Shown: positions 17,606 through 29,829, counted from the stretch's first letter. The stretch is 64,000 bases of DNA from an uncultured Gammaproteobacteria bacterium (GCA_913060975.1 CAJXVC010000011.1:90761-154760), one strand, 5' to 3'. Notes: generated by a model from the letters alone, not told the origin. Made by a program: numbers and translations.

Positions 17606-18922
17606 ATGACTAACCATTCTCACCACGATCGGAGCTCTCATTATAAGAAGAACAGTCTGACTTTATGGGGTGCTGTTTCCATGGGAACAGGGGTTATGAT
17701 CGGTGCAGGTATATTCGCCCTGACTGGACAAGTCGCAGAGTTGGCTCGCGATTGGTTTCCCTTGGCGTTCCTTGTGGCTGCAGTTATCTCAGGTTTTTCG
17801 GCTTACAGCTATGTCAAGATGGCCAATGCCTGGCCGTCAGCAGGAGGTATCGCCATGTTCCTGGAGAAGGCTTATGGGCGTGGCACTATCACTGCGGTTT
17901 GTGCGTTGTTGATGTATTTTTCGATGGTGATCAATGAAAGTCTTGTGGCGCGGACTTTTGCAACCTATAGCCTGCAACTGTCAGGTGCTGACCCTGAAGG
18001 CTGGATGATACCTGCGCTTGCAGTGGCAGTTCTTGTTTTCGCATTTGTCATTAATGTCCTCGGTAATCGTTTTATCCAGACATTTTCATTCTTCATGGCA
18101 TTTATAAAAATCGGCGGGTTGGCCTTTCTTGCAATCGGAGGCTTGTGGGCGTCCGGACTTACATTTGAAGCGATCGCTTCGCCTCAGGAAGAAACAACCT
18201 TGACTGGCTTTCTCGGCGCTGTAGCCCTTGGAATCCTCGCTTATAAGGGGTTCACAACCATTACCAATAGCGGCTCCGAGATCAAAGATCCACACAAGAA
18301 TGTGGGGCGAGCAATTATTCTATCGCTTGGAATTTGTGTATTTGTGTATATGCTTGTTGCTTTTGCAGTGGCGGGTAATCTGACGGTAGACGAAATTGTC
18401 GCGGCGCGAGATTACTCATTGGCCGAGGCGTCCCGGCCTGCTTATGGTGATCTTGGGCTTCGGGTCACGGTGATATTCGCTATCGTAGCAACCGTGTCCG
18501 GAGTGATTGCAAGTGTGTTTGCCGTTTCGCGCATGCTGGCTATGCTCACCGATATGAAGCTGGTGCCACACAGTCATTTCGGTATGCCTGGCAGTATCCA
18601 GAAGCACACGCTGGTTTACACAATCATTTTGGCTATATTGTTGGCAGCCTTTTTCGATTTAAGTCGAATTGCCTCTCTAGGTGCAATTTTCTATATCCTT
18701 ATGGACATTGCGATCCATTGGGGAATTCTTCGTCATGTCAGAGGAGAAATAGGAGCTAGCGCTGTTATTTTGGTAACGGCCATCATACTTGACGTTATTG
18801 TGTTGCTTGCCTTTTTATGGGTGAAACTGCAATCAGATGTGCTTGTAATCTATGCTTCTGCAATAGGTTTACTTCTTATTCTGGCTGGGGAGCGTTGGTT
18901 TCTTTCCAAAGGTCTTGAGTAG
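17606..18922 (+). CDS. APC-superfamily amino acid/polyamine permease
   Basis: 438 residues, with about twelve predicted helices. The N-terminal GAVSMGTGVMIGAGIFALTGQ is the helix-1 signature of the APC family, with its broken-helix Gly motif. SGFSAYSYVKMANAWPSAGGI marks helix 3, and AYKGFTTITNSGSEIKDPHKNV the helix 6 region. The substrate is unknown. A His-rich N-terminus (TNHSHHDRSSHYKK) is unusual and could bind metal. Start preceded by AGGGAT. It has no obvious operon partner. Confidence 0.9.
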   Translation: MTNHSHHDRSSHYKKNSLTLWGAVSMGTGVMIGAGIFALTGQVAELARDWFPLAFLVAAVISGFSAYSYVKMANAWPSAGGIAMFLEKAYGRGTITAVCALLMYFSMVINESLVARTFATYSLQLSGADPEGWMIPALAVAVLVFAFVINVLGNRFIQTFSFFMAFIKIGGLAFLAIGGLWASGLTFEAIASPQEETTLTGFLGAVALGILAYKGFTTITNSGSEIKDPHKNVGRAIILSLGICVFVYMLVAFAVAGNLTVDEIVAARDYSLAEASRPAYGDLGLRVTVIFAIVATVSGVIASVFAVSRMLAMLTDMKLVPHSHFGMPGSIQKHTLVYTIILAILLAAFFDLSRIASLGAIFYILMDIAIHWGILRHVRGEIGASAVILVTAIILDVIVLLAFLWVKLQSDVLVIYASAIGLLLILAGERWFLSKGLE

Positions 18923-19022
18923 ACAGCGTGGCGGATTCGCCAATTGACTCAATCAGTTAATAATTCAAAATCTGAGCAAACTCGAAAGGCTGAATATGAT
19001 TGTAAGCCTGACTTGAAACGAG

Positions 19023-19646
19023 CTAGCTACCAGATTTGTGCGTCGTGCCATCCTCGTCATGTTTGTCCATATGCGCGTCCTTGAGTATGTCGATACCACC
19101 ATAAGCTGCAATACCAGCTACGGCGGCGCCAACTATCAAATCTGGCAAGTTGCTATCGGTAAGATAAATCAATGCGCCAGCGATAATAATTCCACCATTG
19201 GCGACGAAATCATTGAAGCTAAAAGTGATAGCAGCCCTTAAGTTGACGTCGTTATGCTCGATACGCTTGAGTAGATAGAGTGACGATAGATTAATCGCTG
19301 CAGCAATTATGGCCATAACGATCATCGTCCAACCAATTGGCTCCGAGCCTGTCGAATAACGCCGTACGGCATCAATAACAACCAGCCCAGCGAAAATCAG
19401 CAGCATGGTTCCTGACACTTTGGCTGCTCCGCGTTTCCATGTGCGAGATCGAGTCAAGGCCAGTAAACTTAGAGCATAGACTGCTGCGTCGGAAGTATTG
19501 TCGAGTCCATTGGCAAGCAAAGCATTGGAATCGGCAATAACACCAGTAAACAGAAAGCCAACTGCAAGTAGAGCATTCAAAACCAGAACAATCCAGAATG
19601 TCCTGCGTTTATCGGGAGAGTTTAAATCCATCTCTTCATGAGTCAT
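19023..19646 (-). CDS. Cation diffusion facilitator-like transporter, short form
   Basis: 207 residues from MTHEEMDLN; an upstream 19-residue extension is not supported. Six helices are predicted. ADSNALLANGLDNTSDA is the helix-2 metal site region of CDF proteins (DNxxD instead of HxxxD), and SFNDFVANGG the helix-5 site (ND in place of HxxxD). The usual C-terminal cytoplasmic domain is missing; only a short Asp/His tail remains (DAHMDKHDEDGTTHKSG). It probably exports divalent cations. It lies 90 bp downstream of czcA on the same strand. Confidence 0.85.
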   Translation of the reverse strand: MTHEEMDLNSPDKRRTFWIVLVLNALLAVGFLFTGVIADSNALLANGLDNTSDAAVYALSLLALTRSRTWKRGAAKVSGTMLLIFAGLVVIDAVRRYSTGSEPIGWTMIVMAIIAAAINLSSLYLLKRIEHNDVNLRAAITFSFNDFVANGGIIIAGALIYLTDSNLPDLIVGAAVAGIAAYGGIDILKDAHMDKHDEDGTTHKSGS

Positions 19647-19735
19647 TGAACCTGATCCGTAGTTGCAAAAATTGGTTCCGGGAAGAATCCGATATTGGCT
19701 CAAATCGAGCCAATATCGAGGATTCTGTAGGCGAC

Positions 19736-22882
<3,147 letters not shown>

Positions 22883-22890
22883 TTAATCTC

Positions 22891-23838
22891 CTAGTGGCCG
22901 TGCTCCACGCCTTCTTTTTCCAAGTCGGCTTTGATCAGGTAGCTGTTTTCTACAACATAGTTCTCACCTGCCGACAGGCCATCCAGCACTTCGGTAAACC
23001 TGCCATCGCTTCTTCCCAGATTCAGGGGGCGTGGAAAGTAATGGTCGCCTTCCTGCACGAATATCACCTGACTGCCTTCAAAAAGCTGAATGGCATTGTT
23101 GTCCACTAACAGATCTACACTGGCTTGCTCGATTACCACCTGACCCTCAACCAGCAAACCCGGCGACCAGAGTCCCCGAGGGTTGTCCAAAGGAACCCTT
23201 GCAATCAGTGTTGGGGAATTGGATTGGCTGGGGTTTAAATAACTGATTCTGCCGTCCGCGGAAAGATGGTCCATAGCTACATGGACGGTCATGCCAGCTT
23301 GGACATGCTGCGTGTCCCCGGGGAAAACAGTAAAATCAACCCAGAGTCTTTCGTAGTTGGCAATCGTCATCAGAGTTTGTTCCATGGCTTGCTCGCCCGG
23401 ATTGGCATGTTTGTTGACTACCATGCCGCTGATCGGGGCTTTAATCTGATAAGTCTGTAAGCTGTTGTTGGTTTCGATAGTGGCAATGATTTCGCCGGCC
23501 TCTACGCTATCACCCAGGGCAGGCACAATGTCTCGTATCGTTCCCGGATAACGTGCTGTCACGTGGCTGACTAGCTGCGGGTCGGGCATGGTTCTGCCAA
23601 AAAGCTGCAGTGTCAGTTCGAGTTCGCCGCCGCTCGCGGTGGCAGATCGAATGCCTTGCTCCACAGCCATGGCTGCAGAAATTTCAGCAAACTCGCTGTG
23701 TTCTTCTTCCTCATGCTCTCCTTCTTGATGCTCCTCTTCAGCAGCAAACGCTGGGAATGCAAGTCCCACGATGAAAAAGGAAATAGTGAGCAGCTTTGAA
23801 ATGTTGAATAAATCTTGTGTTTGATATATTGGATTCAT
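22891..23838 (-). CDS. czcB: CzcB-type membrane fusion protein
   Basis: 315 residues; start ATG 23838 with GGAG upstream, preferred over an upstream in-frame start inside czcC. A signal/anchor segment (about 13-34) is followed by an acidic His/Glu-rich stretch (EEEHQEGEHEEEEHSEF) likely to bind divalent metal. Next come the barrel-sandwich (ATIETNNSLQTYQIKAPISGMVV) and beta-barrel domains typical of RND adaptors. It links CzcA to CzcC. The alpha-hairpin is very short or missing, making it a compact adaptor. Confidence 0.93.
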   Translation of the reverse strand: MNPIYQTQDLFNISKLLTISFFIVGLAFPAFAAEEEHQEGEHEEEEHSEFAEISAAMAVEQGIRSATASGGELELTLQLFGRTMPDPQLVSHVTARYPGTIRDIVPALGDSVEAGEIIATIETNNSLQTYQIKAPISGMVVNKHANPGEQAMEQTLMTIANYERLWVDFTVFPGDTQHVQAGMTVHVAMDHLSADGRISYLNPSQSNSPTLIARVPLDNPRGLWSPGLLVEGQVVIEQASVDLLVDNNAIQLFEGSQVIFVQEGDHYFPRPLNLGRSDGRFTEVLDGLSAGENYVVENSYLIKADLEKEGVEHGH

Positions 23839-23851
23839 AATGATCTCCGGA

Positions 23852-25105
23852 TTAACGGGCAAGCAAAGGCTCACCACTGAGCCGTTCTATTTCTGCTCTT
23901 AATTTGTGAGCTGTGGTGGCACTATTGATCAGCGCCAATTCCGCATCGAGGTACTCTCGTTGTGCGGAGATAAGTTCCAGATAACTGTAAGTACCATTTT
24001 CATAGGCAATCCGTGACTGCTCCTGAACCGATTCGAGCCGTGGCAGGACTTCATCCTGAAGAAGATCAACTTCGGAAATGGTTTGATTGAGGCGCTGATA
24101 AAGTGAAGTGATTTCGCCTCTGAGGCGATTCAGAGTGACTGCACGCCGTGCCTCCACTTCTTGCAGGTTGGCGCGAGCTTCACGAATTTGCCCCTGAGCT
24201 CTGGATTCAGTGAACAACGGCATGCTGGCTCCAATAGTAAACGCCGTATCGTTTAGTTCGCGAAGGTGGCGAACTCCCGCAGACCATTGGATATCGCTCT
24301 GCTTGAGCGTATTGGCCTGTTGTAATTCAGCCTCACGCAAACGTTCTTCACTGGCATAGATAGCAACGTTTGGATTGGAGTCAATGTTCGACAATAATGT
24401 CTGCAATGAGCCGGGAGTGCCTACGCTCAGCAGATTAGCTTCCACTGCATCGAACTGTGGTTCGCTGATGGCCCACATTGCCGACAACCTGATCCGAGCG
24501 CTGTCAAACATAGCGACAGCCATCGCTTCAGCGGCTTCAGCCCTTATTCTTGCAGCCTCGGCCCGATCCTGCTCCAGTTGCGGTGATCGGCCCGCCGCCA
24601 CTAATGGCTCCAGCAATTCGATCGTCTGGGTCGCAATTTCTGTGGCTCGTGCTTGTAATGCAACCAGTTGCTGGGCTGATGCAACGTCAATAAATCGTTG
24701 AATTGTTTCTCCCAGCAAGTCCAGCTCGACTACGCGTTGTTCTGCTGTAAGCAGATCAAGACGTCGGTTGGCCACACCAAGTCTTGCCTGACGCTTGCCG
24801 CCCAATTCGATAACTTGTGACAAACCGATATTGATTTCGGGTGCCGTGAAATCTCGCAGGTTTCCCGTTCCCAGGAATTCTTCAACTCCGCCACTGGCTC
24901 GTAGCGGTGGATTGAGGTCTGCTGATTCCCGGCGCCCAAGCAATGCCTCCTCCCGAAACTGGAAGCTGTGCAAACGGGGATTGGAACGCATGACTGCTGC
25001 AAATGCATCACGCAAGTTTATTGTGCCGGTCAAGGCTTCTTGAGCATTGACCAGTAGACTCGTGCTGGAAAGAGTAAACACGAGCAACAGATTCCTGAAG
25101 CTCAT
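23852..25105 (-). CDS. czcC: CzcC-type outer-membrane efflux protein
   Basis: 417 residues with a signal peptide (about 1-21, LLVNAQ) and the TolC/OEP fold of two repeated halves. Landmarks are NLRDAFAAVMRSNPRL, LSQVIELGGKRQARLGVA and the C-terminal AYENGTYSYLELISAQREYLDAELALI. It is the outer-membrane channel of the CzcCBA complex and the first gene of the leftward czcCBA-CDF operon. The gap to czcB is 13 bp. Confidence 0.94.
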   Translation of the reverse strand: MSFRNLLLVFTLSSTSLLVNAQEALTGTINLRDAFAAVMRSNPRLHSFQFREEALLGRRESADLNPPLRASGGVEEFLGTGNLRDFTAPEINIGLSQVIELGGKRQARLGVANRRLDLLTAEQRVVELDLLGETIQRFIDVASAQQLVALQARATEIATQTIELLEPLVAAGRSPQLEQDRAEAARIRAEAAEAMAVAMFDSARIRLSAMWAISEPQFDAVEANLLSVGTPGSLQTLLSNIDSNPNVAIYASEERLREAELQQANTLKQSDIQWSAGVRHLRELNDTAFTIGASMPLFTESRAQGQIREARANLQEVEARRAVTLNRLRGEITSLYQRLNQTISEVDLLQDEVLPRLESVQEQSRIAYENGTYSYLELISAQREYLDAELALINSATTAHKLRAEIERLSGEPLLAR

Positions 25106-25146
25106 TCTTCGTTCTCCTGAATAAAAATCTGACGAACGCCAAAGTC

Positions 25147-25165
25147 CCCGATTGGAATAATCGGG
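25147..25165. promoter_or_regulatory. Short hairpin between the small secreted gene and czcC
   Basis: CCCGATT (25147-25153) and AATCGGG (25159-25165) form a perfect 7-bp stem with a 5-nt loop, in the 80-bp gap upstream of czcC. There is no T-run in the leftward direction, so it could be an attenuator or processing site more than a full terminator. Confidence 0.4.
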
Positions 25166-25185
25166 ATGGCAGATCTAACAAGGGG

Positions 25186-25590
25186 TCAAATTAATTCAGG
25201 CGGAGCTCGGGAAGGAGGGAGTGATCTTGCTGAGTGTCGCGGTGCCAGGTCTTGTTCAGCGGGAACCTGTGCGTGGGTATAGTTTGTAGCTGGGAAGGTG
25301 AATTCGACAGGGAGAATGGCAGTAGAATTCGTAGCGAGTTTCGCTACCTTCGCCAGCAAGGCATCCAGCGTCAATTCTGCTTCAATATCGGCTTTGTCAG
25401 TGTTGTGACCATCAGCTTCTCCACCGCTAGAGTGGGCGTCTTTCGATTTAAAATGCACAGACACTGGTGCTTCGCTACCATCAAGGCAGTAATGAAACTG
25501 AAGGTGGGAAGCAGAACTGAAGACGAGCAACATCACGGCAGCGAAGGCCGGTATAAATCTCGTTATAGAAGTACTTCTGGTGGTGCTCAT
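25186..25590 (-). CDS. Small exported protein upstream of czcCBA
   Basis: 134 residues with an N-terminal hydrophobic segment (about 11-28) that looks like a signal peptide or anchor. Then come LQFHYCLDGSEAPVSVHFKSKDAHSSGG and a helix, ending in a Pro/Arg-rich tail. The His-Tyr-Cys and scattered His/Asp suggest metal contact. It sits 80 bp upstream of czcC on the same strand, the position of CzcI in other czc clusters, but I see no convincing sequence match to CzcI. Function unknown. Confidence 0.6.
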   Translation of the reverse strand: MSTTRSTSITRFIPAFAAVMLLVFSSASHLQFHYCLDGSEAPVSVHFKSKDAHSSGGEADGHNTDKADIEAELTLDALLAKVAKLATNSTAILPVEFTFPATNYTHAQVPAEQDLAPRHSARSLPPSRAPPELI

Positions 25591-26274
25591 ATCAGGGTAC
25601 TAAATCTGCTGCCAAGGTTCTGCCCAAGTTAATCGCACGACAAACGCGTTCTAGCCAACCGAGGCATGTGAACTCTTGAATTATAGTTCGTCAATAATGA
25701 TAACAAACTTTACCCAGTGAGTATGCAATATAAAGTGTCATAAAATTATGCATATAAAACAGTGGCTTGAGTTAAACAGTGGCTTTTTTGGCATGCGTTC
25801 GCGTGCAAGTGATCTACTTGATCTTAGGCCATATACTTCACTGGCTAGGTAGTTGATAAATGATTGGCGGTCGCAGAAAAGGCTGCTGGGATTTGGTTAA
25901 CCATGCCAGAATGCTCTGAAAATTATTCGTGTCTTATTTTGGGAAGTTTGCGGATAGGCGTGTCAACCAATCTGTTGAGTCTTGACGCATCGGATTTTGG
26001 GCTGATAGTCGATGGCGCCAGAATCTACAAAATTACTAAACGAACCAGTACGTACTCTGGACATTCTCAGTGAGACCTTGTCATTTGCGACTATAGACTT
26101 TGGCTGCAGTTTTACTTACACAGAATTCAGCGCAATTACACAAAGGTGGAAACATGGACAAGACAATAAAAAGCGATTCAGGCAGTTCGAAAAGCTTGAG
26201 AGTCATCCAGCTAGCACTGTGTTTGCTGCTTGGCTTTGGTCTAGACAGTACGATTTCTGCAGCGTCCAATATGC
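25591..26274. other. Degenerate island boundary, no intact gene
   Basis: About 680 bp, AT-rich, between the metal island and the TonB-receptor gene. It contains the czcA-like relic at 25951-26025 and the 5' part of a truncated secreted ORF at 26154. No integrase, transposase or tRNA fragment was recognised. Confidence 0.65.
25951..26025 (+). pseudogene. Relic fragment of a czcA-like RND gene
   Basis: Translation gives RIGVSTNLLSLDASDFGLI followed by VDGARI. This aligns with [23 protein letters not shown] of the intact CzcA (nt about 21645-21720, opposite strand). By eye roughly three quarters of the nucleotides agree over about 70 bases. The flanking frame has no RND similarity and no long ORF, so only this conserved TM4 segment is recognisable. 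It is in the opposite orientation to the intact czcA. Confidence 0.7.
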
Positions 26275-26291
26275 CTAAAAATTGCCCCTGA
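26154..26291 (+). pseudogene. Truncated secreted ORF overlapping the TonB-receptor 3' end
   Basis: A 45-codon frame starts at ATG 26154, preceded by AAAGGTGG, and encodes a good signal peptide (SLRVIQLALCLLLGFGLDSTISAAS). It stops after a few more codons and overlaps the last 17 bp of the convergent TonB-receptor gene. It looks like the 5' end of a gene cut off when the island junction formed. It could also be a real short peptide. Confidence 0.35.
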
Positions 26292-28425
26292 TTCTGAATA
26301 GGTATTCTGGTCCGGTTGTGGCGCAGATATTTTCAACTTCCGACAGTGCGGCAGTTCGCCGGTCGCCCGCGAACCGAAAGCGGTTGTAGCAGCGGCCGGC
26401 GTCCTTGATGTTGTTACCTTCCACCCGATAGTTAAAGCCAAACCAGCCAACCATCTCGACAAATGCTGATAGATTGCCTGGCGCGGCCAATTCGAAGCGA
26501 TTGTCGATATCAAAGCGGACACGGTTGCCGTCTATGCGCTCGACAAAATTCACGCCCCAGTTAATGTTGCGAGAGGGTATATCCTGACGGAAGCCAAAGC
26601 GGTAGCCACCACGATCGTAAGGGAAAAAGTGCGCATCCCGGTTGGTGAACGGGTCAACTTCGATGTCCGAGTCTTGTACAGTAATGGAACCCGTTAGCAG
26701 GGAGTTCGGTAGCGAAAGCCTGCCAAGCCGTAAGCTGGCATTGAGCTGCACGCCATAGGCATCAGCTCTGCCAATATTGCCGTTTGTTGTATCGAGGAAA
26801 TCATCAGTAGAAATATCAATGCCGCCAATTTTGTTATCGAAGCGGTAGTGGAAATAGCGGGTATTCAATGCGCCGCCATCATTGGGCAGGCGATAGTCCA
26901 GACTCAGTTCTACGCGGATACTTTCTTCCGGTTCCAAAGAAGGGTTGCCGGCTTTGGTATTTTCTTCATCGTCCTCGGTATTGCTGGAACGGGAAAAATC
27001 GGCAAAGCTTAATTGGGAAACAAACTTCTCCACTGTGGCCTTAAACTGTAGCGTTGAGCTGAGGTCATAGCGCAGGTCAATTTTAGGTTTTATAAAACTG
27101 AAGTCCCGTTTGATTGCAACATCGCCTGACTGTTCGATTTCCGAATATTCGCCAACCAGAGAACTTTCCAAAGACAAGCGCGAATTGATCTGCCAGTTGT
27201 GGACAGCAAAGGGTTCGATGCGCAGCTCTTCGACACTGGAGTTGGCATTGCCGAATCCAACAGGCGTCAGGCCGCCGTGGCTTTCGGCGCCGGGTCCGCC
27301 AGTGGCAACCCCGAGTTTCAAGTTGGAGTCCTGAATGGTTTGCGCAACTTCCGCCCCCAGTTCGAGCCCGTGCCCTTCAGACAGTTGCATTGTGTAGGAC
27401 GAGCGACCGATGCGCTCGCGATAGCGACTCTTGGTGTCCAGATACAGATTCTTGCTCTCCGGGCCTTCGGGGGTAGCGGCAGCAAATCGCTCGCGGGTAC
27501 TGTCGGTCTTGCGCTCGTTGACGATAAAGAGTGCTTTGAACCGACTGCCATTGGTAAAGCTATGCTGATAGTCGGCGCCAAGTTCCCAGTCATTGGCTGT
27601 GGCGGGAATGCTTTCACGTTCATAGGTAGTCTGCGCGGCACCGCTATCCATATTGGTAATGCGCCGATACAAGTCGACGGGCGGGTCGTTTTCGTTATAG
27701 AGCGCATTGACTGCCAGGCGGTCGCGATCGCTCATATCCCAGGTCAGGTTCGTGTTGAATGAATAGTCAGTCTGATTCTGAAAGCGATCAAAGGTAATGA
27801 TCTCGTGAGGGGAGAAGTCACCATTAACTGCTTGTTCCACGCTATAGGTGTGCTGATAGGCGGGTTGGGCGGAGCCACTTAACAGATAGGTGAGGCTGCC
27901 AGATTGGCCGCTCCAGGCCAGCGAGAAGCCGGGTTCGAAAGTGCCGTCGTCGAAGTGTTTGCCGGTAACTTCGGTTGAGAGGTTGGACTGTGATTGCGCT
28001 TCAAGCAAAACTATATTGATTAACTGACCGCTGTTCTGTACATCCAGTGTTGCTGATGTGCCGCGCACAATCGCAATGTACTCGACTTGATCGGCACTGA
28101 TTCTGTCCAATTGCGCTTCGGCTTCATTGGCCTTGCCGGCAAGTCGTTTGCCATCAATCAAAATATTGGAACTGGCTCCTAATCCGCGGTCACCATCGGC
28201 GCTGGTGTTGCGTGTATTGCGAATGAGATCAATGCCCGGAACCCGGTCCAGCATGTCGTTGACTGTTAGCGGATTAAACTGGGAAAAATAGGCAGCAGGA
28301 AAAGTGACGGTTGAATCGCTTTCATCGGTGGATTGAGCGACGAGTGGCTCGGCGGCCATAGCAAAAACGGTAAAAGTCAGTGCGCAGTACAGCCATGGCT
28401 TGCGGAAGCCAGAAAATTGTCTCAT
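26275..28425 (-). CDS. TonB-dependent outer-membrane receptor
   Basis: 716 residues. Signal peptide about 1-30 (ending PLVAQ), then a plug domain (FNPLTVNDMLDRVPGIDLIRN, GSSNILIDGKRLAGK region) and a large beta-barrel, ending in LFRIRGNF with a terminal aromatic. The plug has the RVPGI motif and the ILIDGKRL signature. It imports a ligand such as a siderophore or vitamin using TonB energy. A STN domain is absent. The ligand is unknown; the PepSY gene at 29919 hints at iron. A dyad at 28488 may control it. Confidence 0.92.
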   Translation of the reverse strand: MRQFSGFRKPWLYCALTFTVFAMAAEPLVAQSTDESDSTVTFPAAYFSQFNPLTVNDMLDRVPGIDLIRNTRNTSADGDRGLGASSNILIDGKRLAGKANEAEAQLDRISADQVEYIAIVRGTSATLDVQNSGQLINIVLLEAQSQSNLSTEVTGKHFDDGTFEPGFSLAWSGQSGSLTYLLSGSAQPAYQHTYSVEQAVNGDFSPHEIITFDRFQNQTDYSFNTNLTWDMSDRDRLAVNALYNENDPPVDLYRRITNMDSGAAQTTYERESIPATANDWELGADYQHSFTNGSRFKALFIVNERKTDSTRERFAAATPEGPESKNLYLDTKSRYRERIGRSSYTMQLSEGHGLELGAEVAQTIQDSNLKLGVATGGPGAESHGGLTPVGFGNANSSVEELRIEPFAVHNWQINSRLSLESSLVGEYSEIEQSGDVAIKRDFSFIKPKIDLRYDLSSTLQFKATVEKFVSQLSFADFSRSSNTEDDEENTKAGNPSLEPEESIRVELSLDYRLPNDGGALNTRYFHYRFDNKIGGIDISTDDFLDTTNGNIGRADAYGVQLNASLRLGRLSLPNSLLTGSITVQDSDIEVDPFTNRDAHFFPYDRGGYRFGFRQDIPSRNINWGVNFVERIDGNRVRFDIDNRFELAAPGNLSAFVEMVGWFGFNYRVEGNNIKDAGRCYNRFRFAGDRRTAALSEVENICATTGPEYLFRIRGNF

Positions 28426-28487
28426 GGCGAAATCTCGTTATTATCTTGTTATGGGCATGAGCTTGCATAGTAGAAGTCGCCATGTGG

Positions 28488-28502
28488 CTTGTAAAATACA
28501 AG
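28488..28502. promoter_or_regulatory. Dyad CTTGTA-AAA-TACAAG upstream of the TonB receptor
   Basis: A perfect 6-3-6 inverted repeat, 63 bp upstream of the receptor start and 183 bp from the end of the HxlR-family gene. Short TAC/GTA-containing dyads are typical for HxlR-type dimers, so this is a candidate operator for the neighbouring regulator (inference). Confidence 0.4.
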
Positions 28503-28520
28503 TTACAATATGTCGCAATT

Positions 28521-28543
28521 GGCCTGGGATCCAGGCCTGGGAT
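28521..28543. repeat. Overlapping palindrome and direct repeat
   Basis: GGCCTGG-GAT-CCAGGCC (28521-28537) is a perfect hairpin. GGCCTGGGAT occurs twice in direct order (28521-28530 and 28534-28543). It lies in a 260-bp gap between the HxlR regulator and TonB receptor genes and could be a terminator stem for the leftward regulator-side transcript or an operator. Confidence 0.4.
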
Positions 28544-28684
28544 TAAGGTCTCTGACTTGGGGTTTTGATTTGGATCTTAGATTCAGGCTGTAGGCCGGGG
28601 CTATGGTTCAGACCTGTAGCTCAAATAACTAGTGCGCATCCAGAGTTCCGGCCTGGAGTTGGACCCCGCATTCAGGGGTAGTGA

Positions 28685-29083
28685 CTATTTCTGAGTGCGC
28701 TTGGGGATGCGTATGCCAGCGACATGATCCGCGCTCCAGCGGGCCATAGATCGAACAATGGGTATGAGTTCTTTTCCAGCTGGTGTGAGGTGGTATTCAA
28801 AGCGGGGAGGATTGTTCTGATAGGGCTTGCGTTGCACAAGACCATGCTCTTGCAGCGACTTCAGGCGGTTGGCGAGAATATTGGTAGGTATGCCTTCTTT
28901 GCCATCCTGAAACTCCTTGTTTCGGGTTCGGCCGAAAATTCCCATATCCCGGATCAGTAACAGAGTCCATTTGTCGCCGAACACATCGAGAGCCGTAGCC
29001 ACTGGGCAGGAGGATCGTTTTGCAGTCGTTCTTGGTAGTTTCTTCACGGTAAGAAGCTTAGCGTCAGCAAACCTAGGTTGCAA
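28685..29083 (-). CDS. HxlR-family transcriptional regulator
   Basis: 132 residues with one winged HTH. CPVATALDVFGDKWTLLLIRDM, FGRTRNKEFQDGKEGIPTNILANRLKSL and FEYHLTPAGKELIPIV follow the HxlR pattern. HxlR proteins are cytoplasmic dimers that sense thiol/electrophile or redox stress, often through the first cysteine; Cys26 here is at that position. It precedes the TonB receptor on the same strand with a 260-bp gap. Its target is unproven; the dyad at 28488 is the nearest candidate. Confidence 0.92.
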   Translation of the reverse strand: MQPRFADAKLLTVKKLPRTTAKRSSCPVATALDVFGDKWTLLLIRDMGIFGRTRNKEFQDGKEGIPTNILANRLKSLQEHGLVQRKPYQNNPPRFEYHLTPAGKELIPIVRSMARWSADHVAGIRIPKRTQK

Positions 29084-29400
29084 GACAGTACTGAATGCTA
29101 TTTTGGATTAATCGGTTAAGCGTAAGCTGCAATAAGCATCGCACCTATTGCTTGTCTGCAGTGACTCCGAAGTAACACTCTGACTGTGATTTCATAAACG
29201 TAGCCCGAATGAATTGCCGATTGCACAGCTGAAGCCGCTGATGAGCAGCGTCAGTAGTTTGTCATGTGGCCATTTGTTCTGGCAGTGTGAATTGAGTACA
29301 GTGCTCACAGATGGGCAGAACCAGTCGATGATTCCGCTGCCCTGTGTCCTAGCTGAATAGTCTTATCATTTATTAACTGGAAAGTGAGTAGAGGGTAAAC
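29084..29400. other. Divergent intergenic region, HxlR gene / DUF385-like gene
   Basis: About 315 bp between divergent genes, so it must hold both promoters. I see no clear -35/-10 pair, operator dyad or small ORF with a convincing ribosome site. Confidence 0.5.
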
Positions 29401-29829
29401 ATGGCCAATAAGAAAACAGGTAAATGGATTGGGCTTGCTATCGGTGTAGCGTTGCTGCTCTACATCGGGCAAGTCGTATTGTTCGAGGTTAGTCTGGGAG
29501 TCAATCAACCCGAAAATCAGTCGACTATTGTTATCGCGACCTTTGATGATGACAATAACCGGCACGAACGAGTAGTTCGTCTGGTTGAATATGAGGGCGA
29601 TGCCTATATTGCCGCCAATCACTGGCCTCGTGCCTGGTATCATCAGGCGCTGGAAAACCCGCAGATTGAAGTGGAAATGGAGAGCGGTGAAGGCTTCGCG
29701 CCCTATGTGGCAGTGCCATTGGAAGGGGCAGAAGAAGAGCTTATGGAAGAAGTTTACAGTGTTAGCTTCGATTTCCGGTTTCGAACCGGCTTTCCGCCGC
29801 GCTACTTCATGCGGCTTGATCCCGCCTGA
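29401..29829 (+). CDS. Membrane-anchored nitroreductase/DUF385-like protein
   Basis: 142 residues. An N-terminal helix (about 9-28) is followed by a split-barrel-like domain: RHERVVRLVEYEGDAYIAANH, PRAWYHQALENPQIEVEMESG and FAPYVAVPLEG. The order (basic start, VxxEYEGDAYIAAN, WYHxxLxNPxxxVE) matches deazaflavin-dependent nitroreductase/DUF385 proteins, which bind flavin or F420 and reduce nitro- or quinone-type substrates. Substrate unknown. It is followed by a strong terminator at 29852. Confidence 0.7.
   Translation: MANKKTGKWIGLAIGVALLLYIGQVVLFEVSLGVNQPENQSTIVIATFDDDNNRHERVVRLVEYEGDAYIAANHWPRAWYHQALENPQIEVEMESGEGFAPYVAVPLEGAEEELMEEVYSVSFDFRFRTGFPPRYFMRLDPA

Noticed and set aside
19023..19646. 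Considered as a truncated, broken CDF gene
   Set aside because: It has all six helices and a natural-looking tail, and short CDF forms beside czc genes are known, so it is probably intact.
27199..27762. 187-residue plus-strand open frame inside the TonB receptor
   Set aside because: It is antisense to a well-supported barrel gene, with no ribosome site.
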